The notes under the pieces were generated by a model. The model did no database searches. It saw only the letters and a program-made list of their open reading frames with translations, and was not told the origin of the DNA. From positions 1,922,001 through 1,986,000 of the forward strand of contig NZ_CP066802.1 in the NCBI RefSeq assembly GCF_016598775.1: a DNA stretch of 64,000 nt. The letters are read 5' to 3'. The translations under genes were made by a program, and so were the position numbers. The stretch is from Actinomyces weissii. GTDB lineage: Bacteria; Actinomycetota; Actinomycetes; Actinomycetales; Actinomycetaceae. Positions within the stretch are counted from its first letter, which is position 1; every line of letters begins with the position of its first letter. Positions 1 to 9,007 of the stretch are shown piece after piece.

Positions 1-2
1 CG

Positions 3-773
3 CTGACCTGCTGGGAGGCGCAGTTCGGGGACTTCGCCAACGGCGCGCAGTCCGTGATCGACGAGTACATCACCAGCGCCGGGCAGAAGTGGGGGCAGCG
101 TTCGGGCCTGGTGATGCTGCTGCCGCACGGCCAGGAGGGGCAGGGCCCGGACCACTCCTCGGCCCGGATCGAGCGCTACCTGCAGATGTGCGCGCAGAAC
201 AACATGCGGGTGGCCATGCCCTCCACGCCCGCCAACCACTTCCACCTGCTGCGGGAGCAGGCCTACTCGCGCCCGCGCCGCCCCCTGGTGGTCTTCACCC
301 CCAAGCAGCTGCTGCGCCTGAAGGCGGCCAGCAGCCCGGTGGAGGACTTCATGGCGGGCTCCTTCCTGCCGGTCCTGGGCGAGGTGGACCAGGAGCTGTC
401 CACCGGGCGGGGCGTTGACCGGGTGCTGCTGTGCTCGGGGCGGGCCTACTACGCCCTGGTTGCGGAGCGCCAGCGCCTGGGGGAGCGGGCCACCGCGATC
501 ATCCGCCTGGAGCAGCTCTACCCGCTGGACGAGCAGGCCCTGGCCGCCGCCCTGGCCCCCTACAGCATGGCCGAGCTGGTGTGGGTGCAGGACGAGCCCG
601 CCAACCAGGGCATCTGGCCGTGGCTGGCGCTGCACCTGCCGGAGGAGCTGACCGGGCGGCGGCGGCTGCGTCTGGTCTCCCCGCCGGAGGCGGCCTCCCC
701 CGCCCTGGGGACTGCGGGCGCCTACAAGCGCCAGCAGGCCGAGCTGATGCGGGCGGCCTTCGCACGCGGCTGA
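3..773 (+). CDS. kgd: 2-oxoglutarate dehydrogenase E1 / oxoglutarate decarboxylase, C-terminal part
   Basis: The gene enters from the left edge, so only the last ~256 residues are visible. They match the C-terminal third of thiamine-dependent 2-oxoglutarate dehydrogenase E1 (SucA/Kgd), including LLPHGQEGQGPDHSSARIER, VVFTPKQLLRLKAA, LCSGRAYYAL and WVQDEPANQGIWPW. E1 decarboxylates 2-oxoglutarate in the TCA cycle. In actinobacteria this protein is usually a fused succinyltransferase-E1 polypeptide, but the N-terminal part is outside the window, so fusion cannot be checked. It ends in TGA at 771-773. The in-frame start near 54 is only an internal methionine. Another TCA enzyme, icd, lies 4 kb downstream. 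Confidence 0.93.
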   Translation: MTCWEAQFGDFANGAQSVIDEYITSAGQKWGQRSGLVMLLPHGQEGQGPDHSSARIERYLQMCAQNNMRVAMPSTPANHFHLLREQAYSRPRRPLVVFTPKQLLRLKAASSPVEDFMAGSFLPVLGEVDQELSTGRGVDRVLLCSGRAYYALVAERQRLGERATAIIRLEQLYPLDEQALAAALAPYSMAELVWVQDEPANQGIWPWLALHLPEELTGRRRLRLVSPPEAASPALGTAGAYKRQQAELMRAAFARG

Positions 774-1068
774 CCGGCGACGGCGTAGGCGCTGCGGGCG
801 TCCGCTGTAGCTGACCGGCGACGGCGACGGCGCAGCTGGTGCTCGCGGCTGACCCGCAGGCGCGGCCAGCGTCTGTTGCAGCTGACCAGCAGGCGCGGCC
901 AGCGTCTGTTGCAGCTGACCAGCAGGCGCGGCCAGCGTCTGTTGCAGCTGACCAGAGACGCCGTCGGGAGGGCTGGAATCTGCCACCTGCAGCGACTTCT
1001 GCCAATCAAGTTACCTGACATGCGCCTAACAACTGGACGCAGTGGCGCGCGCGGGTGGTCCTGCGGTT
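774..1068. repeat. Intergenic 33-bp tandem repeat array
   Basis: This gene-free stretch follows the dehydrogenase gene. Units 848-880, 881-913 and 914-946 repeat with a 33-bp period and a partial fourth begins at 947. Each unit starts GCTGACC and carries GCGGCCAGCGTCTGTTGCA. The copies are adjacent with no spacers. Related shorter pieces (GCTGACCGGCGACGGCG) occur at about 769-830. No stem-loop with a T-run is evident. Frames are open through it only because the unit is a multiple of 3 and lacks stops. Confidence 0.85.
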
Positions 1069-1074
1069 GATAAT
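1069..1074 (+). promoter_or_regulatory. -10 box for leaderless GDSL-like gene
   Basis: GATAAT sits exactly 6 nt before the ATG at 1081, so transcription should start on or next to the start codon. No Shine-Dalgarno is visible. The TTGATAAT context resembles an extended -10. Confidence 0.55.
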
Positions 1075-1080
1075 GGGCCC

Positions 1081-1680
1081 ATGCGGCCTGTGAACCTGCT
1101 CTTCGTCGGCGACGAGCTCATCTCTGCCTACGGTGACGCGCGCGCCCTGGGGTGGGTGGGTCGGGTGATGGCCCACACCCGCCTGGACCCGCTCTACCCG
1201 CCGATCATGTGGACCACCCTGCCGGCCTTCGGTGAGACGACGGCGCAGCTGGCAGAGCGCTGGCCCACGGAGGTGGGTCGCCGCCTGGTCCCGGGAGCGC
1301 AGAACCGGATGGTGGTGGGGATCGGCCTGGCGGACCTGGAGTCCGGCACCTCGGTCTCCCGCTCGCGCCTGAACCTGGCCAATATGCTGGACGGCGCCCG
1401 CCTGGAGCACCTGGAGTGCTTTGTGGTGGGACCGCCGCCGCTACCCCACTACGACCCGCTGGCCGTGGAGCGGCTCTCGGACGCGATGGCGGAGGTGTGC
1501 CTGCGCCGGGCGGTGCCGTACGTGGACACCTTCCACCCGCTGCTCGGCCATGAGCAGTGGAGCACTGACGTGGCCGCCACCGGTGGGGCCCGCCCCGGGC
1601 AGGCGGGTTACGGGCTGCTGACCTGGCTGGTGCTGCACCGGGGCTGGTACGAGTGGCTGGGGGTGCCGGAGCAGGTCTGA
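1081..1680 (+). CDS. SGNH/GDSL-like hydrolase family protein with altered nucleophile motif
   Basis: A 199-residue protein. The N-terminus LLFVGDELISAYGDARALGW aligns with block I of SGNH/GDSL lipase-esterases (GDS-L---G), and the C-terminal DTFHPLL resembles the D-x-x-H block carrying the Asp/His pair. The serine of GDSL is replaced by glutamate (GDEL), so the classical nucleophile is missing. The protein may be a non-catalytic relative or use another residue. The ATG at 1081 is preferred over the upstream in-frame GTG at 1042 because homology begins there and a GATAAT box lies 6 nt upstream. No signal peptide is visible, so it is probably cytoplasmic. The substrate is unknown. Confidence 0.75.
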   Translation: MRPVNLLFVGDELISAYGDARALGWVGRVMAHTRLDPLYPPIMWTTLPAFGETTAQLAERWPTEVGRRLVPGAQNRMVVGIGLADLESGTSVSRSRLNLANMLDGARLEHLECFVVGPPPLPHYDPLAVERLSDAMAEVCLRRAVPYVDTFHPLLGHEQWSTDVAATGGARPGQAGYGLLTWLVLHRGWYEWLGVPEQV

Positions 1681-1944
1681 TCCGCCCAGGAACAGGGCTC
1701 CGCACCAGCATCCGCCTTAGAGGCAGGCCCAGGAAGGGGCGGAGGTATGTCTGCTCCCCAGGGGCAGGCACCAGGCGCAGGAGCGGCCCACGCCCGGCAG
1801 GGGCTATCCGAGTTGCCGTCGCGCTCGTTCACGGCGACGCGGGAGCGGTCTAAGCCTGACGGGGGCTCCCCTGCCCTCGGGTTCCGCCCGCCCTGGCGAG
1901 GCCCCGGTCACGAGCTGCAGCAGCCCTGCGGCAGACCGGAGGGA
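1681..1944. other. Gene-free interval
   Basis: GC-rich sequence between the GDSL-like gene and the terminator of bL37. I see no convincing ORF, RNA or repeat in it. Confidence 0.5.
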
Positions 1945-1983
1945 CAAAAGAACGGCCGACCACCGTGAGGATGGTCGACCGTT
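1945..1983 (-). terminator. Rho-independent terminator of bL37 gene
   Basis: The arms 1951-1962 and 1972-1983 (AACGGCCGACCA and TGGTCGACCGTT) pair at 11 of 12 positions around a 9-nt loop. Read on the minus strand, the stem is followed by TTCTTTTG. Orientation and position fit termination of the bL37 gene, which ends at 2025. Confidence 0.8.
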
Positions 1984-2024
1984 AAGAGTCCAGGCGGGGG
2001 CCGCTACCAGGCGGCTCCCCCAGC

Positions 2025-2099
2025 TCAGGCGTTGGGACGCTTGCCGTGGTTGGCGCCGCCCTTAGCACGTGCCCGACGCTTGCGACCGCGCTTGCTCAT
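2025..2099 (-). CDS. 50S ribosomal protein bL37
   Basis: A 24-residue, strongly basic protein beginning MSKRGRKRR and ending ANHGKRPNA, the signature of the actinobacterial large-subunit protein bL37. This family is often missed by gene callers because of its size. The start is fixed by a strong GAGGAG just upstream (minus strand) and by the family length. A longer in-frame reading from 2237 adds only non-homologous sequence. It has its own terminator and appears monocistronic. Confidence 0.9.
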   Translation of the reverse strand: MSKRGRKRRARAKGGANHGKRPNA

Positions 2100-2426
2100 C
2101 TTGATCTCCTCGTGTGTGGACTGGCCCCACGAGGGGGCACGGAACGCCGCCGATTCTCGCACACGCCCCGGACCAGCCGCCAACCCCCTGCCGCCTACCG
2201 CCCTAGTGAGTACCACCACAAGGAGGTACGCGGGCACTGGCCCCGGACACAGCCCTGCCGATTAACCGGTAGGGCAGCACCACAGCGACGGGAACCAGCC
2301 CGCGCCCCGCAGCGCCACCAGCAGGGCAGCGCCGCAGCCAGCACCCCGACCAAGAGCCGCACCAAGGCAGGAGTCCAGCTCCTCAGCCCCGCCAAGGCTC
2401 ATCTGGCGCCCCGTACCGGACGCTGG
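2100..2426. other. Gene-free interval between bL37 and rsrA
   Basis: About 330 bp holding no supported gene. It should contain the bL37 promoter (minus strand) and the 3' region of the sigR-rsrA transcript. I could not assign a -10 or a terminator with confidence. Confidence 0.4.
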
Positions 2427-2771
2427 TCAGCCCCGTTCCAGGCGGGTACTGCGCACCGTGGAGGAGACCACCGCCTGGCCGTCGTCGACGACCACGGTCC
2501 GGGTGACGGTGGTGCTGCTGACCCGCAGGGCGGAGAGCCGCCTCAGTACCCGGGCCCGCAGCTCTACCGGCGCCTGCTCCACGCAGCTGGAGCGCAGGAT
2601 GGCACGCAGGTGGCGCTCCGCGTCCGCGATCCGGGAGCAGTGGTCGCAGCTCGCTACGTGGGCTGCCAGGCGGGCGGTGGTGCCGCAGTCGCACTCGTCG
2701 TCCAGGAACATCTCCAGCAGGGACCGCGCCTCGGCGCAGGAGACCTCGTCCGGGCAGGGGGAGGCGGTCAT
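2427..2771 (-). CDS. rsrA: Mycothiol-system anti-sigma-R factor RsrA
   Basis: A 114-residue zinc anti-sigma factor. The ZAS motif H38-x3-C42-x2-C45 (HVASCDHC) is present with an upstream C12 in the usual position. RsrA-type proteins bind and silence the SigR/SigH ECF sigma factor when reduced. Disulfide stress releases zinc and the sigma factor. The gene overlaps sigR by 4 nt (ATGA, 2768-2771), so the two are translationally coupled and made in stoichiometric amounts. Confidence 0.93.
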   Translation of the reverse strand: MTASPCPDEVSCAEARSLLEMFLDDECDCGTTARLAAHVASCDHCSRIADAERHLRAILRSSCVEQAPVELRARVLRRLSALRVSSTTVTRTVVVDDGQAVVSSTVRSTRLERG

Positions 2772-3493
2772 CGGCGGGCACCCCCGTCCGTCTTGTAGCC
2801 CAGGTCGCGGGCGTGCTCGGCCAGCAGCTCGCGCAGCTGGGCGCGGCCACGGTGCAGGCGTGACATGACCGTGCCGATCGGCGTACCCATGATCTCGGCG
2901 ATCTCCTTGTAGGCGAAGCCCTCCACGTCCGCCAGGTAGACGGCCAGGCGGCGGTCCTCACTGAGCGCGGCGAAAGCCGCCTTGATCTCCTCGTTGGGCA
3001 GCTCGTCCAGGGCCAGGTTCTCGGCGCTGGGCAGGCCGGTGGAGTCGTGGGAGGCGGCACGGTGCAGCTGCCAGTCCTCGACGGCGTCGGCGTCCGACTG
3101 CTGGGGCTCGCGCTGCTTCTTGCGGTAGGAGTTGATGAAGGTGTTGGTCAGGATCCGGTAGAGCCAGGCCTTGAGGTTGGTACCGGGCCGGTACTGGTGG
3201 AAGGAGGAGAAGGCCCGCACGTAGACGTCCTGGATCAGGTCCTCGGCGTCGGCGCGGTTGCGGGTCATGCGCAGGGCGGCGCCGTAGAGCTGGTCCAGGT
3301 AGGGCAGGGCCTCCGCCTCGAAGCGGGCGGCGCGCTGCTCCTCGGTCTCGTCCGCCGGGGCGCGGTCCAGCTCCTCGCCGTAGTCAGCTGCGCTGCCGTC
3401 CTGGAGCAGGTCGGCTTCCGCAACCAGCTCGGCGGCATGGCCCTGGTCTTCCCGCAGCAGGCCGGTGGGGCCCGGGTGGTTGGTGTCCGTCAT
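2768..3493 (-). CDS. sigR: ECF RNA polymerase sigma factor SigR/SigH
   Basis: A 241-residue ECF sigma-70 factor of the SigR (Streptomyces) / SigH (Mycobacterium) type. Region 2 is visible as [20 protein letters not shown] followed by [20 protein letters not shown]. Region 4 includes [20 protein letters not shown] and [16 protein letters not shown]. It directs thiol-oxidative and heat-stress genes and is held by RsrA, whose gene overlaps its 3' end. I chose the ATG at 3493 (MTDTNH); the frame stays open upstream only as GC-rich sequence. The ~75-residue acidic N-terminus is variable in the family. A SigR-type promoter lies ~105 bp upstream, implying autoregulation. Confidence 0.93.
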   Translation of the reverse strand: MTDTNHPGPTGLLREDQGHAAELVAEADLLQDGSAADYGEELDRAPADETEEQRAARFEAEALPYLDQLYGAALRMTRNRADAEDLIQDVYVRAFSSFHQYRPGTNLKAWLYRILTNTFINSYRKKQREPQQSDADAVEDWQLHRAASHDSTGLPSAENLALDELPNEEIKAAFAALSEDRRLAVYLADVEGFAYKEIAEIMGTPIGTVMSRLHRGRAQLRELLAEHARDLGYKTDGGARR

Positions 3494-3597
3494 CAGCCAC
3501 GAGCCTAGCGCCGACCGGCGGCGCACGGGACGGGAAGGCCGGGGCGCGTGGCGCGATCGGACACGGCGGTCCTGGAGGGTCAAGGTCACGACCGCTA

Positions 3598-3623
3598 AAC
3601 GGGCGCGCCGCGCCCGGTATTCC
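3598..3623 (-). promoter_or_regulatory. SigR-type autoregulatory promoter
   Basis: On the minus strand GGAAT (3623-3619) is followed after exactly 18 nt by GTT (3600-3598), matching the published SigR/SigH consensus GGAAT-N18/19-GTT. The predicted start near 3590 gives a leader of roughly 100 nt before sigR. Confidence 0.65.
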
Positions 3624-3629
3624 CCAAGC

Positions 3630-3720
3630 AGCCCCTTCCAGGGCGTCCACAGCAGGAGAGCCCCTTCCCGGGCACCCACAGCAGGAGAGTCCCTCCCCCG
3701 GCGCCCCCCCAGCGCCGCGC
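3630..3720. repeat. Short imperfect tandem repeat
   Basis: A segment with repeated elements (CCACAGCAGGAGAG, then CCCACAGCAGGAGAG, each followed by a CCC-rich run) in the sigR-doxX intergenic region. There is no coding signal. Confidence 0.5.
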
Positions 3721-3788
3721 TGCGCGTACTGCCCGCGACAGCCCCCCTGGGCATCACCCGCACGCCGGGGCACCCCCTTCGCCTCCAA

Positions 3789-3847
3789 TTGTGCATTTCG
3801 GCGCGAGTGGTGCCGGAATTCCGCACCACTCGCGCCGAAATGCACAA
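3789..3847. repeat. Dispersed 59-bp palindrome, copy 1
   Basis: Two perfectly complementary 25-nt arms (3789-3813 and 3823-3847) flank a 9-nt centre that itself contains GGAATTCC. The arm core is TGCATTTCGGCGCGAGTGG. A second copy lies at 11587-11641, and sequence outside the arms is also shared (CCCCTTCGCCTCCA before, AGTCGG and GTGGGG after). This copy lies between the divergent sigR and DoxX-like genes, so it is not simply a terminator for either. Confidence 0.9.
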
Positions 3848-3912
3848 GTCGGGGTGGGGCGAGCGCGCCTCCGCCCCTGGCAGCGGCGGAGCATTTGGGT
3901 GACTATGGAGGC

Positions 3913-4437
3913 ATGGACCTACTGCGCCTGATCGCCCGCCCCCTGCTCGCTGCGCCCTTCGTCGTCGACGGGCTGGACGCCGTGACCCGGCCCGCCAAGC
4001 ACGTCGAGAGGCTGAAGGTCGTCACCAACGGGCTGGAGAGGCTCGGCCTGCCCCCGGTCATGGACGCCGACGCCGCCCTGCTGGCCCGTGCCAGCGGTGC
4101 CGTCAGCGTGCTGGCTGGCCTGGGCCTGGCCACGGGCGTGGCCCCCCGCTCCTGCGCCACCGTGCTGGCCACCCTGAACGTGCCCCTGACCCTGGTCAAC
4201 AACCCGGTCTGGCTGCGTTCCAGCGCCCAGGTGCGTACCGAGAGGCTGTCCGGGCTCACGCGCGGGGCTGCCCTGGGGGCCGGGCTGGTCATGGCCGCGC
4301 TGGACCGTGGCGGCAAGCCCTCGCTGGCCTGGTGGCTGTCCAACGAGCGGGAGCACCGGGCGGAGCTGTCCGCGGTGCGTGAGGCCACGGCGGCCGCCGT
4401 CGAGCAGGCGGTGGCCTCCCGCTACGTGGAGGTCTGA
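3913..4437 (+). CDS. DoxX-family membrane protein
   Basis: A 174-residue protein beginning [20 protein letters not shown], which matches the DoxX family. Hydrophobic segments follow near residues 5-20, 65-80 and 85-105. DoxX-like proteins are small integral membrane proteins linked loosely to redox or thiol stress, which would fit the neighbouring SigR system, but the role here is not known. ATG 3913 is preferred over the in-frame TTG at 3895 because GACTAT at 3901-3906 lies exactly 6 nt upstream, as in the other leaderless genes of this window. The C-terminus is charged and probably helical. Confidence 0.8.
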   Translation: MDLLRLIARPLLAAPFVVDGLDAVTRPAKHVERLKVVTNGLERLGLPPVMDADAALLARASGAVSVLAGLGLATGVAPRSCATVLATLNVPLTLVNNPVWLRSSAQVRTERLSGLTRGAALGAGLVMAALDRGGKPSLAWWLSNEREHRAELSAVREATAAAVEQAVASRYVEV

Positions 4438-4458
4438 GACCGGGACCCCACCCACCCT

Positions 4459-4482
4459 CATATAGGACCTAGGTCCCATATG
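4459..4482. promoter_or_regulatory. Candidate operator palindrome upstream of icd
   Basis: A 24-bp inverted repeat with 12-nt half-sites CATATAGGACCT and AGGTCCCATATG (11 of 12 pairing) and no spacer. It lies 160 bp before icd and just after the DoxX-like gene. The dyad shape and AT-rich ends suggest a binding site for a dimeric repressor. The binding factor is unknown. Confidence 0.5.
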
Positions 4483-4641
4483 TTGCAGCGAACGGCTCCG
4501 CGCAGCACCTCAGCAGCCCTGAGACCTGGCCACTACACCAACAAGCCGCCGCCACACACAGGCCCTGCGACCAAGGTCACGCTAAGGTGGGCGCATGAAA
4601 AGGCCCGGGAGCACCGGGGAGCCAGACCAGAGGAGCCGAGC

Positions 4642-6861
<2,220 letters not shown>

Positions 6862-6893
6862 GGCACTGAAGTACCTGAACCAGGAGAGCTACC

Positions 6894-7100
6894 GTGAACG
6901 CAGGACCTTCTTGCAGCACACCCGCCAGGCATGACAACAAGCGTCAGCTTCAGTTTCTGTTGATCTGGTGCCTGGCAGTGGGCCTGTCCTACTCATTCAT
7001 GCCGACCGCGCTCTGGCACCCGGTCCGCTGGCTGCTGCTGGTGGTTCTTGGCGCGCAGGTGCTGTGGATGCTGGTCCTCAGGTACCGCCGCTCACACTGA
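6894..7100 (+). CDS. Small two-helix membrane protein
   Basis: A 68-residue hypothetical protein starting at GTG 6894 behind a good CAGGAGA ribosome-binding site. There are two hydrophobic segments, roughly residues 18-36 (LQFLLIWCLAVGLSYSFMP) and 44-62 (WLLLVVLGAQVLWMLVLRY), and a basic C-terminus (RYRRSH). I recognise no family. The GC content of the first ~60 nt is lower than that of its neighbours. Confidence 0.6.
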   Translation: MNAGPSCSTPARHDNKRQLQFLLIWCLAVGLSYSFMPTALWHPVRWLLLVVLGAQVLWMLVLRYRRSH

Positions 7101-7222
7101 CTCACGCCACCGGGCCAGGCGTACGCAGAACAGGCACGACGCCGTAGCCGCAGGCCCCAGCACCAGTGCGGGCTGGCTGGGCCGGGAGGAGCCCGGTGCC
7201 TGGGCCTGACACAATGGTTCCC

Positions 7223-9007
7223 GTGACACGCGAGGCCCCCTCCGCCCCCACAGACGGTGCTGCCAGCCCAGACGGCGCAGGCAGCACCGACGCTCCCACC
7301 ACCCCAGTGCGCACTGATGGCCCCGGCACTACCGCTCCCGGCCCCTCAGCCAACCCCGCCCCCGCCAGCACCCGAGCCATCCGAGACAGCTCCGGCAGCC
7401 CCGCCCCCGCCAGCGCCCGAGCCACCCGGACCAACCCCGGCAGCCCCGCCCCCGCCAGCGCCCGAGCCACCCGAGACAGCTCCGGCCGCCCCGCCCCCAC
7501 CAGTGCCCGAGCCACCCGGACCAACCCCGGCCCCACCGCCTGGGAAGCCCCCGCCGCCACCGGGCCGCTCGACGCCGTCGTGGAGCTGCCGGGCTCCAAG
7601 TCGCTGACCGCCCGGGCCCTGGTCCTCGCCGCCCTGGCAGACTCCCCCTCCACCCTGCGTGGAGCCCTGCGCTCCCGGGACACCGACCTGATGCTGGACG
7701 CCCTGCACGTGCTCGGCGTCGGCTCCGAGGTCCTGGACGAGTCCGGCAGCAGCCTGCGGATCCTCCCCGTCACCGAGCCCCTGCCGGTCACGGCCACGGC
7801 TGGCGGCCCGCCCCAGGTCGACTGCGGCCTGGCAGGCACCGTCATGCGCTTCGTGCCGCCGCTGGCCGCCCTGGCCCAGCGTCCTGTGGTCTTCGACGGC
7901 GACGAGGCCGCCCGCCTGCGCCCCCTGGGACCGGTCCTGGACGCCCTGGCCGCCCTGGGGGCCGCCGTCAGCGAGCTCGGCGCCCCCGGCCACCTGCCGG
8001 TGCGCGTGGGGCCGGGCAGCGGCGCCCTCCTGCGGCCCGCCGACCCCGCCGACCCCACCGCCCCGCACCGGGTGAGCATCGACGCCTCCCAGTCCTCCCA
8101 GTTCCTCTCCGCCCTCCTGCTCGTAGGGGCCCTGCTGCCCGGCGGCCTGGAGATCACCCCCACCGGGCCGGTCCCCTCACTGCCCCACATCCACATGACG
8201 GTGGAGAGCCTGCGCGAGCGCGGGATCGTCGTCGACGAGCCGTCCCCCCAGGCCCCCGACGGCGCGCGCAGCTGGCGGGTCCACCCGGGGCGCCCCCGCG
8301 GCGGGGAGGTGCAGATCGAGCCGGACCTGTCCAACGCCGGGCCCTTCCTGGCGGCGGCCCTGGTGGCGGGCGGCAGCGTGACCGTGCCGCACTGGCCCGC
8401 CCGCACCACGCAGGCCGGGGACGCCTGGCGTGAGCTCCTCCCCCGGCTGGGCGGCACCGTCACCACCACCGTGCAGCCGGACGGCGCGCTGCGGCTCACC
8501 GCCCACGGCACGGGACGGCTCACCGGGATCGACGCGGACCTCTCCGCCGTCGGGGAGCTGGCCCCTACCGTCGCGGCGCTGGCCACCCTGGCCTCCGCGC
8601 AGGGGCACCCCAGCCGCCTGCGCGGCATCACGCACCTGCGCGGGCACGAGACCAACCGCCTGGCGGCCCTGGTCGCTGAGATCAACCGCCTGGGCGGCCG
8701 CGCCCGTGAGACCGCCGACGGTCTGGAGGTCGCCGCCCTGCCTGCCGGGACGCGCCTGCGTCCCGCCTGCCTGCACGCCTACGCCGACCACCGCCTGGCC
8801 ACCTTCGCGGCGGTTACCGGCCTGGCGGTGCCCGGCACCAGGCTCGACGACGTCGCCTGCACCGCCAAGACCCTCCCCGGCTTCCCCGCCCTGTGGGAGA
8901 AGCTGCTGCGCAGCACCGCCGCACAGGTACCAGGCTCTCGGGCGCCCGCCCCCGACAGCTGGGCGGAGGCCCCGGCCACCACCCGCACGACCCAGGAGGC
9001 CTGCTGA
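7223..9007 (+). CDS. aroA: 3-phosphoshikimate 1-carboxyvinyltransferase (EPSP synthase) with repeat-rich N-terminal extension
   Basis: It transfers enolpyruvyl from PEP to shikimate-3-phosphate in aromatic amino acid synthesis. The core starts near residue 115: [16 protein letters not shown] (phosphate binding), [58 protein letters not shown] and [15 protein letters not shown] are the standard actinobacterial motifs. The first ~110 residues are Pro/Ala/Thr/Ser-rich and include four 15-residue repeats (see 7355-7534), which the family lacks. GTG 7223 is chosen because CACAAT at 7210-7215 lies 7 nt upstream; ATG 7214 overlaps that box. The stop overlaps the rsgA start by 1 nt (TGATG). Confidence 0.95.
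   Translation: MTREAPSAPTDGAASPDGAGSTDAPTTPVRTDGPGTTAPGPSANPAPASTRAIRDSSGSPAPASARATRTNPGSPAPASARATRDSSGRPAPTSARATRTNPGPTAWEAPAATGPLDAVVELPGSKSLTARALVLAALADSPSTLRGALRSRDTDLMLDALHVLGVGSEVLDESGSSLRILPVTEPLPVTATAGGPPQVDCGLAGTVMRFVPPLAALAQRPVVFDGDEAARLRPLGPVLDALAALGAAVSELGAPGHLPVRVGPGSGALLRPADPADPTAPHRVSIDASQSSQFLSALLLVGALLPGGLEITPTGPVPSLPHIHMTVESLRERGIVVDEPSPQAPDGARSWRVHPGRPRGGEVQIEPDLSNAGPFLAAALVAGGSVTVPHWPARTTQAGDAWRELLPRLGGTVTTTVQPDGALRLTAHGTGRLTGIDADLSAVGELAPTVAALATLASAQGHPSRLRGITHLRGHETNRLAALVAEINRLGGRARETADGLEVAALPAGTRLRPACLHAYADHRLATFAAVTGLAVPGTRLDDVACTAKTLPGFPALWEKLLRSTAAQVPGSRAPAPDSWAEAPATTRTTQEAC
7355..7534 (+). repeat. Four in-frame 45-bp repeats in aroA
   Basis: Units 7355-7399, 7400-7444, 7445-7489 and 7490-7534 encode variants of [15 protein letters not shown]. 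The last third alternates between DSSG and TNPG, so the array looks like a duplicated 90-bp dimer. It encodes residues ~45-104 of AroA, outside the catalytic fold. Confidence 0.9.

Noticed and set aside
848..955. Possible CRISPR-like array
   Set aside because: Units are directly adjacent, with no variable spacers and no cas genes nearby. It is a plain tandem repeat.
7102..8685. 527-codon minus-strand frame opposite aroA with internal repeats
   Set aside because: The repeats are the reverse translation of the aroA 45-bp units, and the aroA motifs are unambiguous.
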